64,000 nt of DNA from positions 1,054,001 to 1,118,000 of the forward strand of contig NZ_RQFK01000026.1 in the NCBI RefSeq assembly GCF_004770765.1, read 5' to 3'. The DNA comes from Leptospira noumeaensis. Lineage in GTDB: Bacteria; Spirochaetota; Leptospiria; Leptospirales; Leptospiraceae. Under the pieces are notes generated by a model that had not been told where the DNA came from, did no database searches, and was given only the letters and a program-made list of their open reading frames with translations. The translations under genes were made by a program, and so were the position numbers. Below, one piece after another: positions 1 to 9,615 of this stretch (position 1 is the first letter of the stretch; each line of letters opens with the position of its first letter).

Positions 1-20
1 ACCCGGATTGTGAGAGAATT

Positions 21-45
21 CAAAACCCTTCTTTATAGGGTTTTG
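21..45 (-). terminator. Possible terminator hairpin at the end of galE
   Basis: CAAAACCC (21-28) and GGGTTTTG (38-45) form an 8-bp stem with a 9-nt loop that includes the galE stop codon. Read on the minus strand, the 3' arm ends in TTTTG followed by a mixed tract, so a strong U-run is missing. It could end the lpxA-galE transcript. Confidence 0.4.
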
Positions 46-1001
46 TAAAGGCTCCACATACTAGAAAGCAAAGTTTCTGCATCACTATAAATTGGTTTCC
101 AATTTAGAAGTTCTCTCGCTTTGGCTGAGGATGCCAAAAGTTTTGCAGGATCGCCTGCTCGTCTACCGCTTGTTTTGTGCGGAATGGTTTTCCCTACCAC
201 TTTTTCAGAAAGGTCAGCCATTTCTTTGACCGAATACCCAGCCTCAGAACCTAAGTTGACTGTTAAACTTTCATTTTTCGAAATAATATAGTTAAGAGCC
301 AAAACATGGGCTTTCGCCAAATCAGAAACATGAATGTAATCACGTACACAAGTTCCATCTTCAGTATCGTAATCAGTTCCAAAAATTTCATATCCATTGC
401 GAATGCCTGAAGCAGTTTCCATGATGATCGGAAGTAAATTGGCAGGAGTTTTTTCAATCCCTCTGATTCTACCTTTGGGATCGTAACCGGCGGCATTAAA
501 ATATCGTAATCTAGCTGATTTTAAACCTTTTAATTTATCAAACCATTCCAAGTTTTCTTCAATACATAACTTTGTATATCCGTAGTAGTTTTCTGGATTC
601 AAAGGATGTTTTTCATCGATTGGTAGGTATTTGGGTGCTCCATAAACTGCAGCCGAAGAAGAAAAAACAAAGTACTGGCAACCGTATTTTACCATTGCAT
701 CTAACAAGATAAAGGTTCCATTTAAGTTGTTCATTGTATACTTAAGTGGATCCGTCATGGATTCCCCTGCTGCCTTCCAAGCAGCAAAGTGAAACACTGC
801 ATCTATCTTTTTTGCAAAAATTTGTTTTAGAATTTCTGGATTTTGGATTTCACCTTTGATGAATTCATTTCTTGGAAACAAATTAGCTTCGTTTCCTTTT
901 TCCATATCATCAACAACTAGGATCTCATGGCCAAGTTCCATCAGTTCTAAAACGATATGGCTTCCAATATAACCGGCTCCCCCGGTGACGAGAACTCTCA
1001 T
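33..1001 (-). CDS. galE: UDP-glucose 4-epimerase (GalE)
   Basis: Extended short-chain dehydrogenase that interconverts UDP-glucose and UDP-galactose with bound NAD, supplying sugars for surface polysaccharide. The N-terminal Rossmann motif GGAGYIGSH is at residues 7-15. A serine-rich strand (SSS, 114-116) precedes the catalytic pair Tyr140-x3-Lys144 (YGYTK). At 322 residues it has the normal GalE length and looks complete. The ATG overlaps the lpxA stop by 4 nt (ATGA), so the two genes are translationally coupled with lpxA first. A related epimerase acting on another UDP-hexose cannot be excluded from sequence alone. Confidence 0.9.
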   Translation of the reverse strand: MRVLVTGGAGYIGSHIVLELMELGHEILVVDDMEKGNEANLFPRNEFIKGEIQNPEILKQIFAKKIDAVFHFAAWKAAGESMTDPLKYTMNNLNGTFILLDAMVKYGCQYFVFSSSAAVYGAPKYLPIDEKHPLNPENYYGYTKLCIEENLEWFDKLKGLKSARLRYFNAAGYDPKGRIRGIEKTPANLLPIIMETASGIRNGYEIFGTDYDTEDGTCVRDYIHVSDLAKAHVLALNYIISKNESLTVNLGSEAGYSVKEMADLSEKVVGKTIPHKTSGRRAGDPAKLLASSAKARELLNWKPIYSDAETLLSSMWSLYKTL

Positions 1002-1804
1002 TCTTCGTCAGATCCACCTGAAACAAAACGGTGATCCACAACACCACGTTTGCTTGTTTCAAAGAATTGAATGATTTTTTGTACTTCCGGTGCAGGATTT
1101 GGATCTTTTTTTAATTCGGTAAGCGCTTGTTTTGTGTTAAGTCCACTGTGGTAAATTACTTTGTAAACACGTTTGATTGCCAAACGAACATCAGCAGAAA
1201 TTCCAGCTCGTTTCATTCCAACTACATTCAAACTAACAACTGCACCGGGGTGTCCATCGACAGTTGCATAAGGAGGGACATCTTTGACTACTTTTGTTAG
1301 TCCAGCTAACATTGCATAATCAGATACACGGACAAATTGGTGGACACCCACAGATCCTGAGATAAAAACTTTATCACCAATGACAACATGACCAGCAAGC
1401 ATTGTATTTTGCACCATAATGTTGTGATCACCAACAATGACATCGTGGGCAAGGTGCACATTTCCCATAAGATAATTATGATTCCCGACAGTTGTAGCTT
1501 TTCCTTCCACAGTTCCACGGTGGAAAATAACATTTTCCCTTAGAATGTTATGGTCACCAATTTCCAAATATGTTTTTGTTTCCGGTTTGAAAGCTAAATC
1601 CTGTGGTAATCCGCCGTAACTTCCCCCAGAAAAGAGTTTATTGAACTTACCAATTCGAGTTCCTGCGTGGATTTTGACATGGGATTCAATGACGGTTCCT
1701 TCGCCGATTTTAACATCCTTCTCAATGATACAAAATGGTCCTACTTCTACGGACTCATGGAGTTCCGCCTTCGGATCGATGATGGCAGTGGGGTGAATTT
1801 TCAT
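998..1804 (-). CDS. lpxA: Acyl-ACP--UDP-N-acetylglucosamine O-acyltransferase (LpxA)
   Basis: First enzyme of lipid A synthesis: it moves a 3-hydroxyacyl chain from ACP to a UDP-GlcNAc-type sugar in the cytoplasm. The 268-residue protein is a left-handed beta helix of hexapeptide repeats, beginning IHPTAIIDPKAELHESV. The HLAHD motif near residue 120 holds the catalytic His seen in all LpxA proteins. The helical C-terminus with DVPPYATVDGHPG is also typical. In Leptospira, LpxA is known to use the 3-amino sugar GlcNAc3N; whether this copy does so is inference. galE follows with a 4-nt overlap. The ATG start lies opposite the divergent Hpt gene. Confidence 0.95.
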   Translation of the reverse strand: MKIHPTAIIDPKAELHESVEVGPFCIIEKDVKIGEGTVIESHVKIHAGTRIGKFNKLFSGGSYGGLPQDLAFKPETKTYLEIGDHNILRENVIFHRGTVEGKATTVGNHNYLMGNVHLAHDVIVGDHNIMVQNTMLAGHVVIGDKVFISGSVGVHQFVRVSDYAMLAGLTKVVKDVPPYATVDGHPGAVVSLNVVGMKRAGISADVRLAIKRVYKVIYHSGLNTKQALTELKKDPNPAPEVQKIIQFFETSKRGVVDHRFVSGGSDEE

Positions 1805-1908
1805 AGTGTTTTACAAAAAAATACGATTCCGAAGCCATGGAAATGATTTTTTAAAATGTAATTTACACGCTTTCTTCCGTCTGTTTACTTTTGCTAGGAA
1901 GGTGCAAC

Positions 1909-2256
1909 TTGCTAATTGATTGGTCTCGAATAGAATCTTTAGTGGATATGAACGATCCGGAAGACCAGGCTTGGTTAAAAGAGATGATGACCTCTCTTTT
2001 AGAAAACATGGCAACTCGGGTTCAAAATTTGGGTGGGCTTCTTGTGTCCAAAGAACCCAAGGAATTGCAGGCGGAGTTACACCAAATCAAAGGTGTGGCT
2101 GCAAATTTTGGTTTGGCAGCACTTTCTGAGGTTGTGGTCAAAGCTGAAGGTTTTGCCAAAACAGGTGAGATTGATTCCGCTGTGGAAGAAGGAAACAAAA
2201 TTGCGGCTATCTGGGAATCCACAAAACAAGAATTAGAAAAAAAGTTTTCTAAATAA
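1909..2256 (+). CDS. Hpt-domain phosphotransfer protein
   Basis: Stand-alone histidine phosphotransfer protein of about 115 residues, the size of a single four-helix Hpt domain. The phosphorylatable His lies in ELHQIKGVAANFGL, matching the family motif HxxKGxxxxxG. Such proteins relay phosphate between hybrid kinases and response regulators in the cytoplasm; the hybrid kinase at 47963-50704 is one possible partner, but nothing shows this directly. The frame opens with a TTG at 1891, but AGGAAGG at 1896-1902 is correctly spaced for the in-frame TTG at 1909, which I prefer. It is transcribed divergently from lpxA and converges with the next gene. Confidence 0.8.
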   Translation: MLIDWSRIESLVDMNDPEDQAWLKEMMTSLLENMATRVQNLGGLLVSKEPKELQAELHQIKGVAANFGLAALSEVVVKAEGFAKTGEIDSAVEEGNKIAAIWESTKQELEKKFSK

Positions 2257-2262
2257 AATCCA

Positions 2263-3660
2263 TTAGTTTGCGGTCGCCATTTCCACGGCCGTCTTACTAC
2301 CGTTATAGACTCCCTCTACAATATTTTTTATGACTGATTCGTTCATTCGGAGTAATAAGTCATCTGATTCTGTAAATATTTGAACCAGTTCTTTGGCATG
2401 GATCACTTCACGACATTCTACAGTCCCTTCACCTAGTTCCAAGGAACGAAATACGGAAGCCGCTTCATGGTCGCCCACTCTGCGAATGAAAAGTTTGGGA
2501 ACTGGATAAAAAGCAAGCTCCGAGGGTTTTGTAACAAGGACATCTGTGATACGAATGAGTTTTTCTGTCGCAGAAAAAGCTTCTGTATGTGATGGAAAAT
2601 GAAATAACACAACTGGTGGATTATTTTCATTGTCTTCTGAACGAAGAGGATGACGTTCGATAAATTTGATTAGATCTTCCCAAGTGTTGATCGATAAATA
2701 AGGAATTTTTTGTAAAATTAAATATTCCTCAATGGATTTGAGAACTTTGGAATGATCACCTGTGTTGATCCAAAAGACAGCTTTTTTATTCTGTAAGTTC
2801 TTTTTACTCAAACGGATTAAATCTAATACATAACCTTTCTGTGCTCCAGCTCCACCAATGGGCAAAAGAAACCTTCTGCATTTTTTTGCATCAATCCTAC
2901 GAACTCGATTTTCGCAATCAGTGACAGCATTCGAAACTATATCTTCCGAAACCCAGTGTCCTGCGACTGCCAAGTTTTCTTTAGGAACACCCATCTCTAT
3001 AAACTTTGTATAAGCAGAAGGAGTTTGAACTAAGTTGAGAGCTCCCGGTACGAGTAAATAATACTGCGGGTAGTTATCACAAATCAAATGGATTGTTTTT
3101 TGAAATCCTGATGTAATAGCGATTTGACCATTTAACGGGTATGTGGTGATGATAGGTGAGTCTGTGGGGATTCCTTTCATCAGTCCTTTGTAAAGTTCTG
3201 CCAATTGGCAAGAGAGTTCGAGTGAGGTCAAATTACCTTGGGACATAAGTAAACCCCACAACCACTCCACTGGCCCACCAATTTCTGAACTCAGTCTTGA
3301 GAAATAACTATAACCAGAATCAATGTCTGCAATGGCTTTGGCTTCCGGTGATTCGATTGCTAATAAATCGTGAAGGTAAGTGGGGATTTGTTTTTTTAAG
3401 GAATGGGAATAAACAGAAAGAGCCATGCGGTGGTGGCCATAACCCATACGAATGCTACCGACCACCAATCGTTTTTGGATGGGATTTGGGCCTTTGTCGG
3501 TAATGAGTTCCAATCCAGGATAAAGCTCGGAAGGGGTAGAAAAGAGCGGAACAGAGGTCTTTCCAATGGAGTACCTCTTTTGGAGGATGCCACGAATGAG
3601 ACCTGCGGTTTGTTTGGATAAAAAGCCGGTTTCCAGGCCGAACATGGGTTCTCGATTCAT
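2263..3660 (-). CDS. GT28/MGDG-synthase-like protein, function unknown
   Basis: A 465-residue soluble protein. GSIRMGYGHHRMA near residue 68 resembles the N-terminal G-x-GH motif of MGDG synthase and MurG-type (GT28) glycosyltransferases, and a second half with LLPIGGAGAQKGY resembles the nucleotide-sugar side of a GT-B fold. The middle has the alternating pattern expected of two Rossmann-like domains. No signal peptide or membrane segment is visible. I cannot name donor or acceptor; a lipid or cell-envelope glycosyltransferase is the best guess, and a non-catalytic relative is possible. It converges with the Hpt gene (6-nt gap) and is divergent from the thiolase. Confidence 0.55.
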   Translation of the reverse strand: MNREPMFGLETGFLSKQTAGLIRGILQKRYSIGKTSVPLFSTPSELYPGLELITDKGPNPIQKRLVVGSIRMGYGHHRMALSVYSHSLKKQIPTYLHDLLAIESPEAKAIADIDSGYSYFSRLSSEIGGPVEWLWGLLMSQGNLTSLELSCQLAELYKGLMKGIPTDSPIITTYPLNGQIAITSGFQKTIHLICDNYPQYYLLVPGALNLVQTPSAYTKFIEMGVPKENLAVAGHWVSEDIVSNAVTDCENRVRRIDAKKCRRFLLPIGGAGAQKGYVLDLIRLSKKNLQNKKAVFWINTGDHSKVLKSIEEYLILQKIPYLSINTWEDLIKFIERHPLRSEDNENNPPVVLFHFPSHTEAFSATEKLIRITDVLVTKPSELAFYPVPKLFIRRVGDHEAASVFRSLELGEGTVECREVIHAKELVQIFTESDDLLLRMNESVIKNIVEGVYNGSKTAVEMATAN

Positions 3661-3749
3661 GCAGGAAGTGTAACGATGCTAGATTCTCTTTCAAGTGAAA
3701 TTTCAATTCTTAGCTGACAGAGGACTAAATTTGGCCATTCCTGGTATCT

Positions 3750-4931
3750 ATGGAACAAGTTTACATTTTGGGCGGACTTAGATCCGCATTCGGTAGTTTT
3801 GGCGGAACTCTTAAAGACATGAGTGCCGTAGACCTCGGAGTCGAAGTTTCAAAAGCAGCATTTCAAAAGACTGGCGTGGATCCTTCCCTCATTGAAGAAA
3901 GTATTTTTGGAAACGTTATCCCTACAGGAAAAGACGGAATCTATTTAGCAAGGCACATTGGTTTGAAATCAGGAGTTCCAATTGCGAGTCCTGCACTCAC
4001 ACTCAACAGACTTTGTGGATCTGGAATGGAAGCTGTCATCCAAGCCGCCAAAAAAATCATGTTAGGTGAAGCAAATACAGTTCTTGCTGGCGGTGTCGAA
4101 TCTATGAGTAACGCACCTTATGTGGTACGTAATGCAAGGTTCGGAGTTCGTTATGGAAACACTGAATTTGAAGATTCATTGGCAACTGGTTTAACTGACG
4201 TGTATGTAGAACTTCCTATGGGAATGACTGCAGAAAACTTAAGTGACCAATACAAAATCTCAAGAGAAGAACAAGACCTTTGGGCAGCCACTTCGCAAGA
4301 AAGAGCAGAAGAAGCTACCAACAAAGGAATTTTAAAAGATGAAATTCATGCCATCACAATCAATGGAAAAAATCCTATTGTCTTTGATAAAGATGAGTTT
4401 ATCAAAGGGAAAGCGGGAGCAACCAAACTTGCAAACTTAAAACCTGCTTTCAAAAAAGATGGAACTGTAACTGCCGGAAATGCATCTGGAATTAATGACG
4501 GGGCAGCTGCATTGATTGTGGCTTCTGCATCCCAAGCAAAAAAATTAGGAAAGGAACCATTGGCCATTGTGAAATCATGGGGCCATGCAGGTTGTGAACC
4601 AGCAAAGATGGGAATTGGTCCAGCAGTGGCAATCCCTGCGGCATTACAAAAAGCCGGACTTAGTTTGAAAGACATTGGTCTTTTTGAAATCAATGAAGCA
4701 TTTGCTGCACAATACTTAGCCGTTCAAAAAGAACTGGGACTTGATCCTAAAATTACAAACGTAAATGGTGGGGCTGTTGCGATTGGACATCCGCTCGGAG
4801 CATCTGGAAGTCGTGTCACATTGACATTGGCACTAGAGATGCAAAGACGTGGTGTGAAATACGGTGTAGCCTCACTTTGTATTGGTGGTGGACAAGGAAT
4901 TGCTATCGTTTTAGAAAATCCAAAAGCTTAA
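3750..4931 (+). CDS. Acetyl-CoA C-acyltransferase (thiolase)
   Basis: Thiolase of 393 residues, the standard length, catalysing reversible condensation or cleavage of acyl-CoA and acetyl-CoA. The acyl-accepting Cys89 lies in [10 protein letters not shown]. The catalytic His347 is in [14 protein letters not shown] and the second Cys377 in CIGGGQG. All three key residues are present, so it should be active. Whether it acts in beta-oxidation (FadA type) or in acetoacetyl-CoA synthesis (AtoB/PhbA type) cannot be decided here. The next gene starts 7 nt after its stop, which suggests a shared transcript with the secretion operon. Confidence 0.92.
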   Translation: MEQVYILGGLRSAFGSFGGTLKDMSAVDLGVEVSKAAFQKTGVDPSLIEESIFGNVIPTGKDGIYLARHIGLKSGVPIASPALTLNRLCGSGMEAVIQAAKKIMLGEANTVLAGGVESMSNAPYVVRNARFGVRYGNTEFEDSLATGLTDVYVELPMGMTAENLSDQYKISREEQDLWAATSQERAEEATNKGILKDEIHAITINGKNPIVFDKDEFIKGKAGATKLANLKPAFKKDGTVTAGNASGINDGAAALIVASASQAKKLGKEPLAIVKSWGHAGCEPAKMGIGPAVAIPAALQKAGLSLKDIGLFEINEAFAAQYLAVQKELGLDPKITNVNGGAVAIGHPLGASGSRVTLTLALEMQRRGVKYGVASLCIGGGQGIAIVLENPKA

Positions 4932-4938
4932 AACTACT

Positions 4939-6549
4939 ATGTATTTACTACTTCCGGGTCGTCACCATTTACTGACACGGTACCAAAAGGAATACCTGAA
5001 CCGTTTGGTTAAGGATGGCCTCTCGGAAGTAAAAAACCATCTAGGAAACCCTCTACAAATTTCAGAGTTACCTACTGCTATCATCTTTGCAGTCACTTCC
5101 GCTAATCATAACAATACAAGAAGAAACCCTCTCCCTCTTTACAAACGTGCCATGATGATTCAGGATTTTTCTAGAGATCTAGAAATTCCCGTTTTTGTAA
5201 TCCCTATTGATGACGTTGGTCAATCACCTAACTTTGCTTCCTACACAATTAAAAAAATTGAAGCAGAAACAGAAATGTCACTCTCTCTAACACCAAAGAA
5301 CACCATTGTGCTTTGTTCTACACCTGTTGCAAATTTGTATTCTGATTTAGGATTTTCGATCCTTCCCGTGGAACGTATTCCAGGTAGGGATGAAAAGTTT
5401 ATCACCAAACTCCCCTGGGAAATTTTGGAAGGACTTGCAAAATCCGAAGTTAAAATGAACTCCCAAACAAAAACAGATTTAGTTTCTTATATGGATCCGG
5501 CAAGTGTTCGTTTGTGGGATGAGTATCAAGTTTGGGATAAAATACAAATGTTGTTTTCCGATTCACTGATTGGTGAAGATGGAGATCTTACTGAGTCTAG
5601 AGATTATAATACTTATGTGCGAGAAATGGATTTGATCGCCGAACTAAAGTTTAATGATACAAAAAACTATATTTTGCCGGGACGAATTGGGGACATTGGT
5701 TGTGCTGTTGGTTCTTGGATCAAACTGGCTTCTGAAAAATCCAATTTATTTGAATCGGATTTTTATGGAGTAGAGATCGCAAGGCATCTTTTCCAAGTTT
5801 GCGAACAGAGAAAAGAAAATGGAGAGTTCCGAAACCCAAATGTATTTTTTTTACGAAAGAATGCCGTCAGTGGACTTGTATTCCCAGCGGGAACGATGAA
5901 CACCATCCATTCCTCTTCCCTCACTCATGAAATTGAATCTTATGGGAATCGAGAGAAACTTCTTTCCTTCATTCAAAACCGTTACCTAGAATTGGCGATG
6001 GGTGGGGTTTGGATCAACCGTGATGTAGTTGGCCCGGAAGATAAGGATAGGGAAGTGTATGTTTGGTTTCAGGATACGGATGGTACGAATTTAGGACAAA
6101 AACCAAATTCCTATGCCAATCTCAAAGAGTATTTGGATTCTATGTCCACAAAGGAAAGATTTTTCCGATTTCAATCCGACTTTCGAAAGGAAGAAGGTTA
6201 TGTGCTTAGGACTGAAGTCTTTTCCGTCGATGGTATAGAATACTACCGCATGAAACTAGCCGATGTCTGTGAATTCCTCTCCAAAAAAGATTATACTGAC
6301 AACTGGGAAAGTGAAATGCACGAGTCCTTTTGTTTTTGGAGTTTTAGTGATTGGAAAACTCATTTGGAATCTTTTGGGTTCCAGGTTTCACCTAAGTCAC
6401 ATGCATATAGAAATGAATGGTTGGTTGAAAATCGGTATTTGGGTAAAACCAAAATATTCACTTCGGATAAGGAAGTTCCTAGTTCTCACGAAGACCTAAT
6501 CCCTATGGATTTTCCGGTCACTCATATGCTTCTATTAGCGGAAAAATAA
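4939..6549 (+). CDS. Nucleotidyltransferase-like / class I methyltransferase two-domain protein
   Basis: A 536-residue protein that I cannot assign to a named family. Residues 1-165 resemble an NMNAT-like (HIGH-superfamily) fold: a Gly-Arg-His-His start (PGRHHLLT), then NTRRNPLPLYKRAMMI, and a late segment LCSTPVANLYSDLGF. The second part has a SAM-binding motif I (IGDIGCAVGSW, near residue 250) and a class I methyltransferase pattern, with an acidic FYGVEIARH after the next strand. The true HIGH signature is not intact, so the first domain may only bind a nucleotide. The stop TAA is directly followed by the ATG of the first ABC gene, so the protein is probably made with the secretion system. 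Confidence 0.5.
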   Translation: MYLLLPGRHHLLTRYQKEYLNRLVKDGLSEVKNHLGNPLQISELPTAIIFAVTSANHNNTRRNPLPLYKRAMMIQDFSRDLEIPVFVIPIDDVGQSPNFASYTIKKIEAETEMSLSLTPKNTIVLCSTPVANLYSDLGFSILPVERIPGRDEKFITKLPWEILEGLAKSEVKMNSQTKTDLVSYMDPASVRLWDEYQVWDKIQMLFSDSLIGEDGDLTESRDYNTYVREMDLIAELKFNDTKNYILPGRIGDIGCAVGSWIKLASEKSNLFESDFYGVEIARHLFQVCEQRKENGEFRNPNVFFLRKNAVSGLVFPAGTMNTIHSSSLTHEIESYGNREKLLSFIQNRYLELAMGGVWINRDVVGPEDKDREVYVWFQDTDGTNLGQKPNSYANLKEYLDSMSTKERFFRFQSDFRKEEGYVLRTEVFSVDGIEYYRMKLADVCEFLSKKDYTDNWESEMHESFCFWSFSDWKTHLESFGFQVSPKSHAYRNEWLVENRYLGKTKIFTSDKEVPSSHEDLIPMDFPVTHMLLLAEK

Positions 6550-9500
6550 ATGCAATCCGAAGTTAGGCGAAATCTTGAAAAAATCCGCGCTGTGTTTCGA
6601 AATAATTATCTACTTGCGGAATTAGAAGAATCGGAAAGAGAAAACCTAATTCCATTAATTGACGTACGTTTTGTTCGATTGGGACAAAATTTAATCAAAG
6701 CAAACCAAATGCCAGAGTACATTCATTTTGTAATGACTGGCAGATTTGGAATGAAACAATCTAAACAAGAAATTAGTTTAGGTAGAAATACTTTTGTCGA
6801 AGAGGGAGAATCCATTGGTGAAAGGATCACTCTTACAAAAACTCCATCGAAACATGATTATTATGCACTTGAACCTTCGATCGTTTTATTACTTCCTACA
6901 TCTCGATTTTTAAAGTTAGTTGAGTCTCATCCAGAGATTGCTGAAAAAGCAAAACACAGAGAAGAAGAACAAGAAAAGTTTTATTATGTTCGTAAACTTA
7001 GTTTTTTCGAAGAACTTTCCCCAGAAGAAATCAAACTCATTCTAAAATCCATCCAACTAGTAAAAGTCGAACAAGGAGATTTTATTTTTGCAGAAGGGGA
7101 AGATGGAGATGCTGCTTATATTGTTCGGTCAGGCAAAATTCAGATAAGAACGGAGAACCCTCGAAAAATTATCTCGATTATGCGTTCGGGTGATATTTTA
7201 GGTGAGATAGCAATTTTCAAACATCAAAAACGTTTGGCAAGTGCAGTTGCCTCAGAAGATTCCGAATTGTATAAAATTCCAGGAGCTGTATTCAGAAAAG
7301 TCATCGGCGTTGAAAAAGGAAACAAATTAGAAGAGATCGTCCAGTCACGACTTCTACGTTATTCAACATACAAAGCCAAAGAAAAAGAAGAAAATTCAAT
7401 ACGACCATTTGTTTCCAAACGATTTGAGTTTCGAAAAACTACAAAAAAAATATACATAGAACAAGTTACCACAGATCAAATTACGTTAGTTGGACTTGTT
7501 TGTAGCGAACTTGCTTTAAGAGCCTTTGATAAACCTTTACCAACCAATTGGAAAATTAGAATCAAAAATGAACTAACCAGAAATATAATACCTGGAATTT
7601 TCGAGTTAGCCATTGAGTTAGAAAAATTAGGATTTTTAACTAAACAACAACATTTGTCTTTAGAACAACTTTCCGATTTAGAAAACCCTGTTTTTATAAC
7701 AGATGATGAAACCATTCCTTGTTTGTTATATTTGTACGAAAAAGAGTTAGATGCTGTCCTTATCTCTCACCCAATCAAAGGAGTTTATGAAATTTCTATA
7801 ACAGAGTTTTTGAAAATTTGGGACGGGGTGATTTTGCAGTTTTCACCAGCTCCTGCGGCACTGTCGGCCGATGTTAGTTTGATTAGTTTTTTTAAAGAAC
7901 TACGAATGTTGTTCAGTCCTAAAAAAAGAGAAATACGTTGGATATTAGTCGCAACTGTATTATCAGCAATTTTAACTTTGTCCTTACCGTATTTAGTTCG
8001 TCAGGTTGTAGACCAGGTAATTGTTTTTTCTGATCGTAACTTTTTATTTACTTTGGTATTTGGCGTTGCTTTAGCTGTTCTTTTCCAAACTTTGTTTTCT
8101 TTATTCCGTAACTTAATTGCCATAGGGCTTATGCAAAGTTTGGAATATAATTATTTTGTTCGTTTTTTTCAACACATTCTAAACTTAACCTTACCAGAAT
8201 TTCGAAAATTTGAAACAGGTGACTTTACCCAAAGACTAAAAGAAAACCAAAGAATATTAGAAATTACTCAGAGATCAGGTTTATTTTTGATTTTAGATTT
8301 AGTAACGTTACCAATTTACCTTTTTATTTTATTTAGATTGGATAACTCTTTAACATTTGTTGGGCTATTTTTTCTAATTGTTTATTCGTTGTTTGTTGTT
8401 CGTTCGAGCGCAAAAATAAAAAAATTACAAAAACATAGTTTTGAATCTAAAAAGAAAACTACTTCATTTTTCCTTTCATTGTTTGCTGGAATGCCACTGA
8501 TCAAATCCGCTGCAATGGAAAGTAGATACCTTTCCAAAGGATTAAATGAAATAGCAAGAACCATCCTTACCAATTTGAGGGTGGGAAAACGAGTCCATGT
8601 TTTGGAATTGGTGAGTAAATTTTTTGAACAAATGGGTTTGATTGCGGTGATTACATTCGGTGTCAGTGATGTTTTAGACGAATCCTTAAGTTTAGGAAGT
8701 TTTTTAGCCTTTTTAGTTTTGTATTCACTTCTAATGGAACCGATTGTTCGGTTATGTCATGTGTATGAGGATTTGAGTGAATTACGAGAATCCAGGATGA
8801 GACTTACTGAAATATATTCTCTTCCAGGTGAAATTGTCAGCCAACGTCCGTTTGGTGAACTACCGAGACTATCTGGAAAAATTACGTTAGATCATATTAG
8901 TTTTCGATATTCGGAAACAAGTCCAGAAATATTATCTGATATCAATTTAGAAATTGAAGCGGGTGAAAAAATCGCTATCGTAGGAAGGAGTGGGTGCGGT
9001 AAATCCACATTGATGCGAGTTCTTATGGGAACTCTTACTCCTACAAAAGGAAAGGTATTTGTTGATTCCTTTGATCTTTCCACTTTAGATCCAGAAGAAG
9101 TACGAATTCAATTTGGAGCAGTCGAACAAAATCCCATTTTGTTTTCTGGTAGTATCGCAGAGAATCTTTCGAAAAAAAATCCATCACTCAACTTGGAATC
9201 ATTGTTAGCTGGAGCAAAACTTGCTTCTGTAGATCAATTTGTCGAAAGATTTCCAATGAAATACGAAACAAAAATTGGAGAATCGGGAATTGGACTTTCG
9301 GGTGGCCAAAGGCAACGATTAGCCATTGCTAGGGCTCTTGTTACAAATCCAAGTATTCTGTTTTTGGATGAACCAACTTCTGCCCTTGATTCAGAAACAG
9401 AATCTCATATCCAATCACAATGGGAAACTGTTTTTAAAGATAGAACGGTAATCCAAATTTCACATAGACTTCATAGTACTGTGAGTGCAGATAAAATTAT

Positions 9501-9615
9501 CGTATTAGACGAAGGTCGAGTTGTTGAAATGGGAACTCATGCAGAGTTAATCACTACCAAAGGTTTTTATTACCATTTGTTTCCTACATTAAGCGAAGGG
9601 GATAAAGATGTTTAA
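6550..9615 (+). CDS. Type I secretion ABC protein with two cyclic-nucleotide-binding domains (first copy)
   Basis: A 1021-residue fusion. Residues 15-130 and 145-270 are two cNMP-binding (CNB) domains. The second keeps the phosphate-binding cassette pattern GEIAIFKHQKRLASAVA with its Arg; the first lacks it and is probably degenerate. Residues about 300-440 look like a C39 peptidase-like domain without catalytic residues, ending AVLISHPIKGVYEISITEF. A six-helix exporter membrane domain follows (about 455-730). The ATPase has Walker A VGRSGCGKST near 812, signature LSGGQRQR near 916, Walker B ILFLDEPTSALD and H-loop SHRL. All nucleotide motifs are intact. It overlaps the HlyD gene by 8 nt. Substrate unknown; HlyB-like exporters are the closest architecture. 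Confidence 0.85.
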   Translation: MQSEVRRNLEKIRAVFRNNYLLAELEESERENLIPLIDVRFVRLGQNLIKANQMPEYIHFVMTGRFGMKQSKQEISLGRNTFVEEGESIGERITLTKTPSKHDYYALEPSIVLLLPTSRFLKLVESHPEIAEKAKHREEEQEKFYYVRKLSFFEELSPEEIKLILKSIQLVKVEQGDFIFAEGEDGDAAYIVRSGKIQIRTENPRKIISIMRSGDILGEIAIFKHQKRLASAVASEDSELYKIPGAVFRKVIGVEKGNKLEEIVQSRLLRYSTYKAKEKEENSIRPFVSKRFEFRKTTKKIYIEQVTTDQITLVGLVCSELALRAFDKPLPTNWKIRIKNELTRNIIPGIFELAIELEKLGFLTKQQHLSLEQLSDLENPVFITDDETIPCLLYLYEKELDAVLISHPIKGVYEISITEFLKIWDGVILQFSPAPAALSADVSLISFFKELRMLFSPKKREIRWILVATVLSAILTLSLPYLVRQVVDQVIVFSDRNFLFTLVFGVALAVLFQTLFSLFRNLIAIGLMQSLEYNYFVRFFQHILNLTLPEFRKFETGDFTQRLKENQRILEITQRSGLFLILDLVTLPIYLFILFRLDNSLTFVGLFFLIVYSLFVVRSSAKIKKLQKHSFESKKKTTSFFLSLFAGMPLIKSAAMESRYLSKGLNEIARTILTNLRVGKRVHVLELVSKFFEQMGLIAVITFGVSDVLDESLSLGSFLAFLVLYSLLMEPIVRLCHVYEDLSELRESRMRLTEIYSLPGEIVSQRPFGELPRLSGKITLDHISFRYSETSPEILSDINLEIEAGEKIAIVGRSGCGKSTLMRVLMGTLTPTKGKVFVDSFDLSTLDPEEVRIQFGAVEQNPILFSGSIAENLSKKNPSLNLESLLAGAKLASVDQFVERFPMKYETKIGESGIGLSGGQRQRLAIARALVTNPSILFLDEPTSALDSETESHIQSQWETVFKDRTVIQISHRLHSTVSADKIIVLDEGRVVEMGTHAELITTKGFYYHLFPTLSEGDKDV

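Noticed and set aside
1811..2014. Minus-strand frame opposite the Hpt gene
   Set aside because: It lies across the lpxA-hpt promoter gap and the Hpt coding region, with no domain and no ribosome site.
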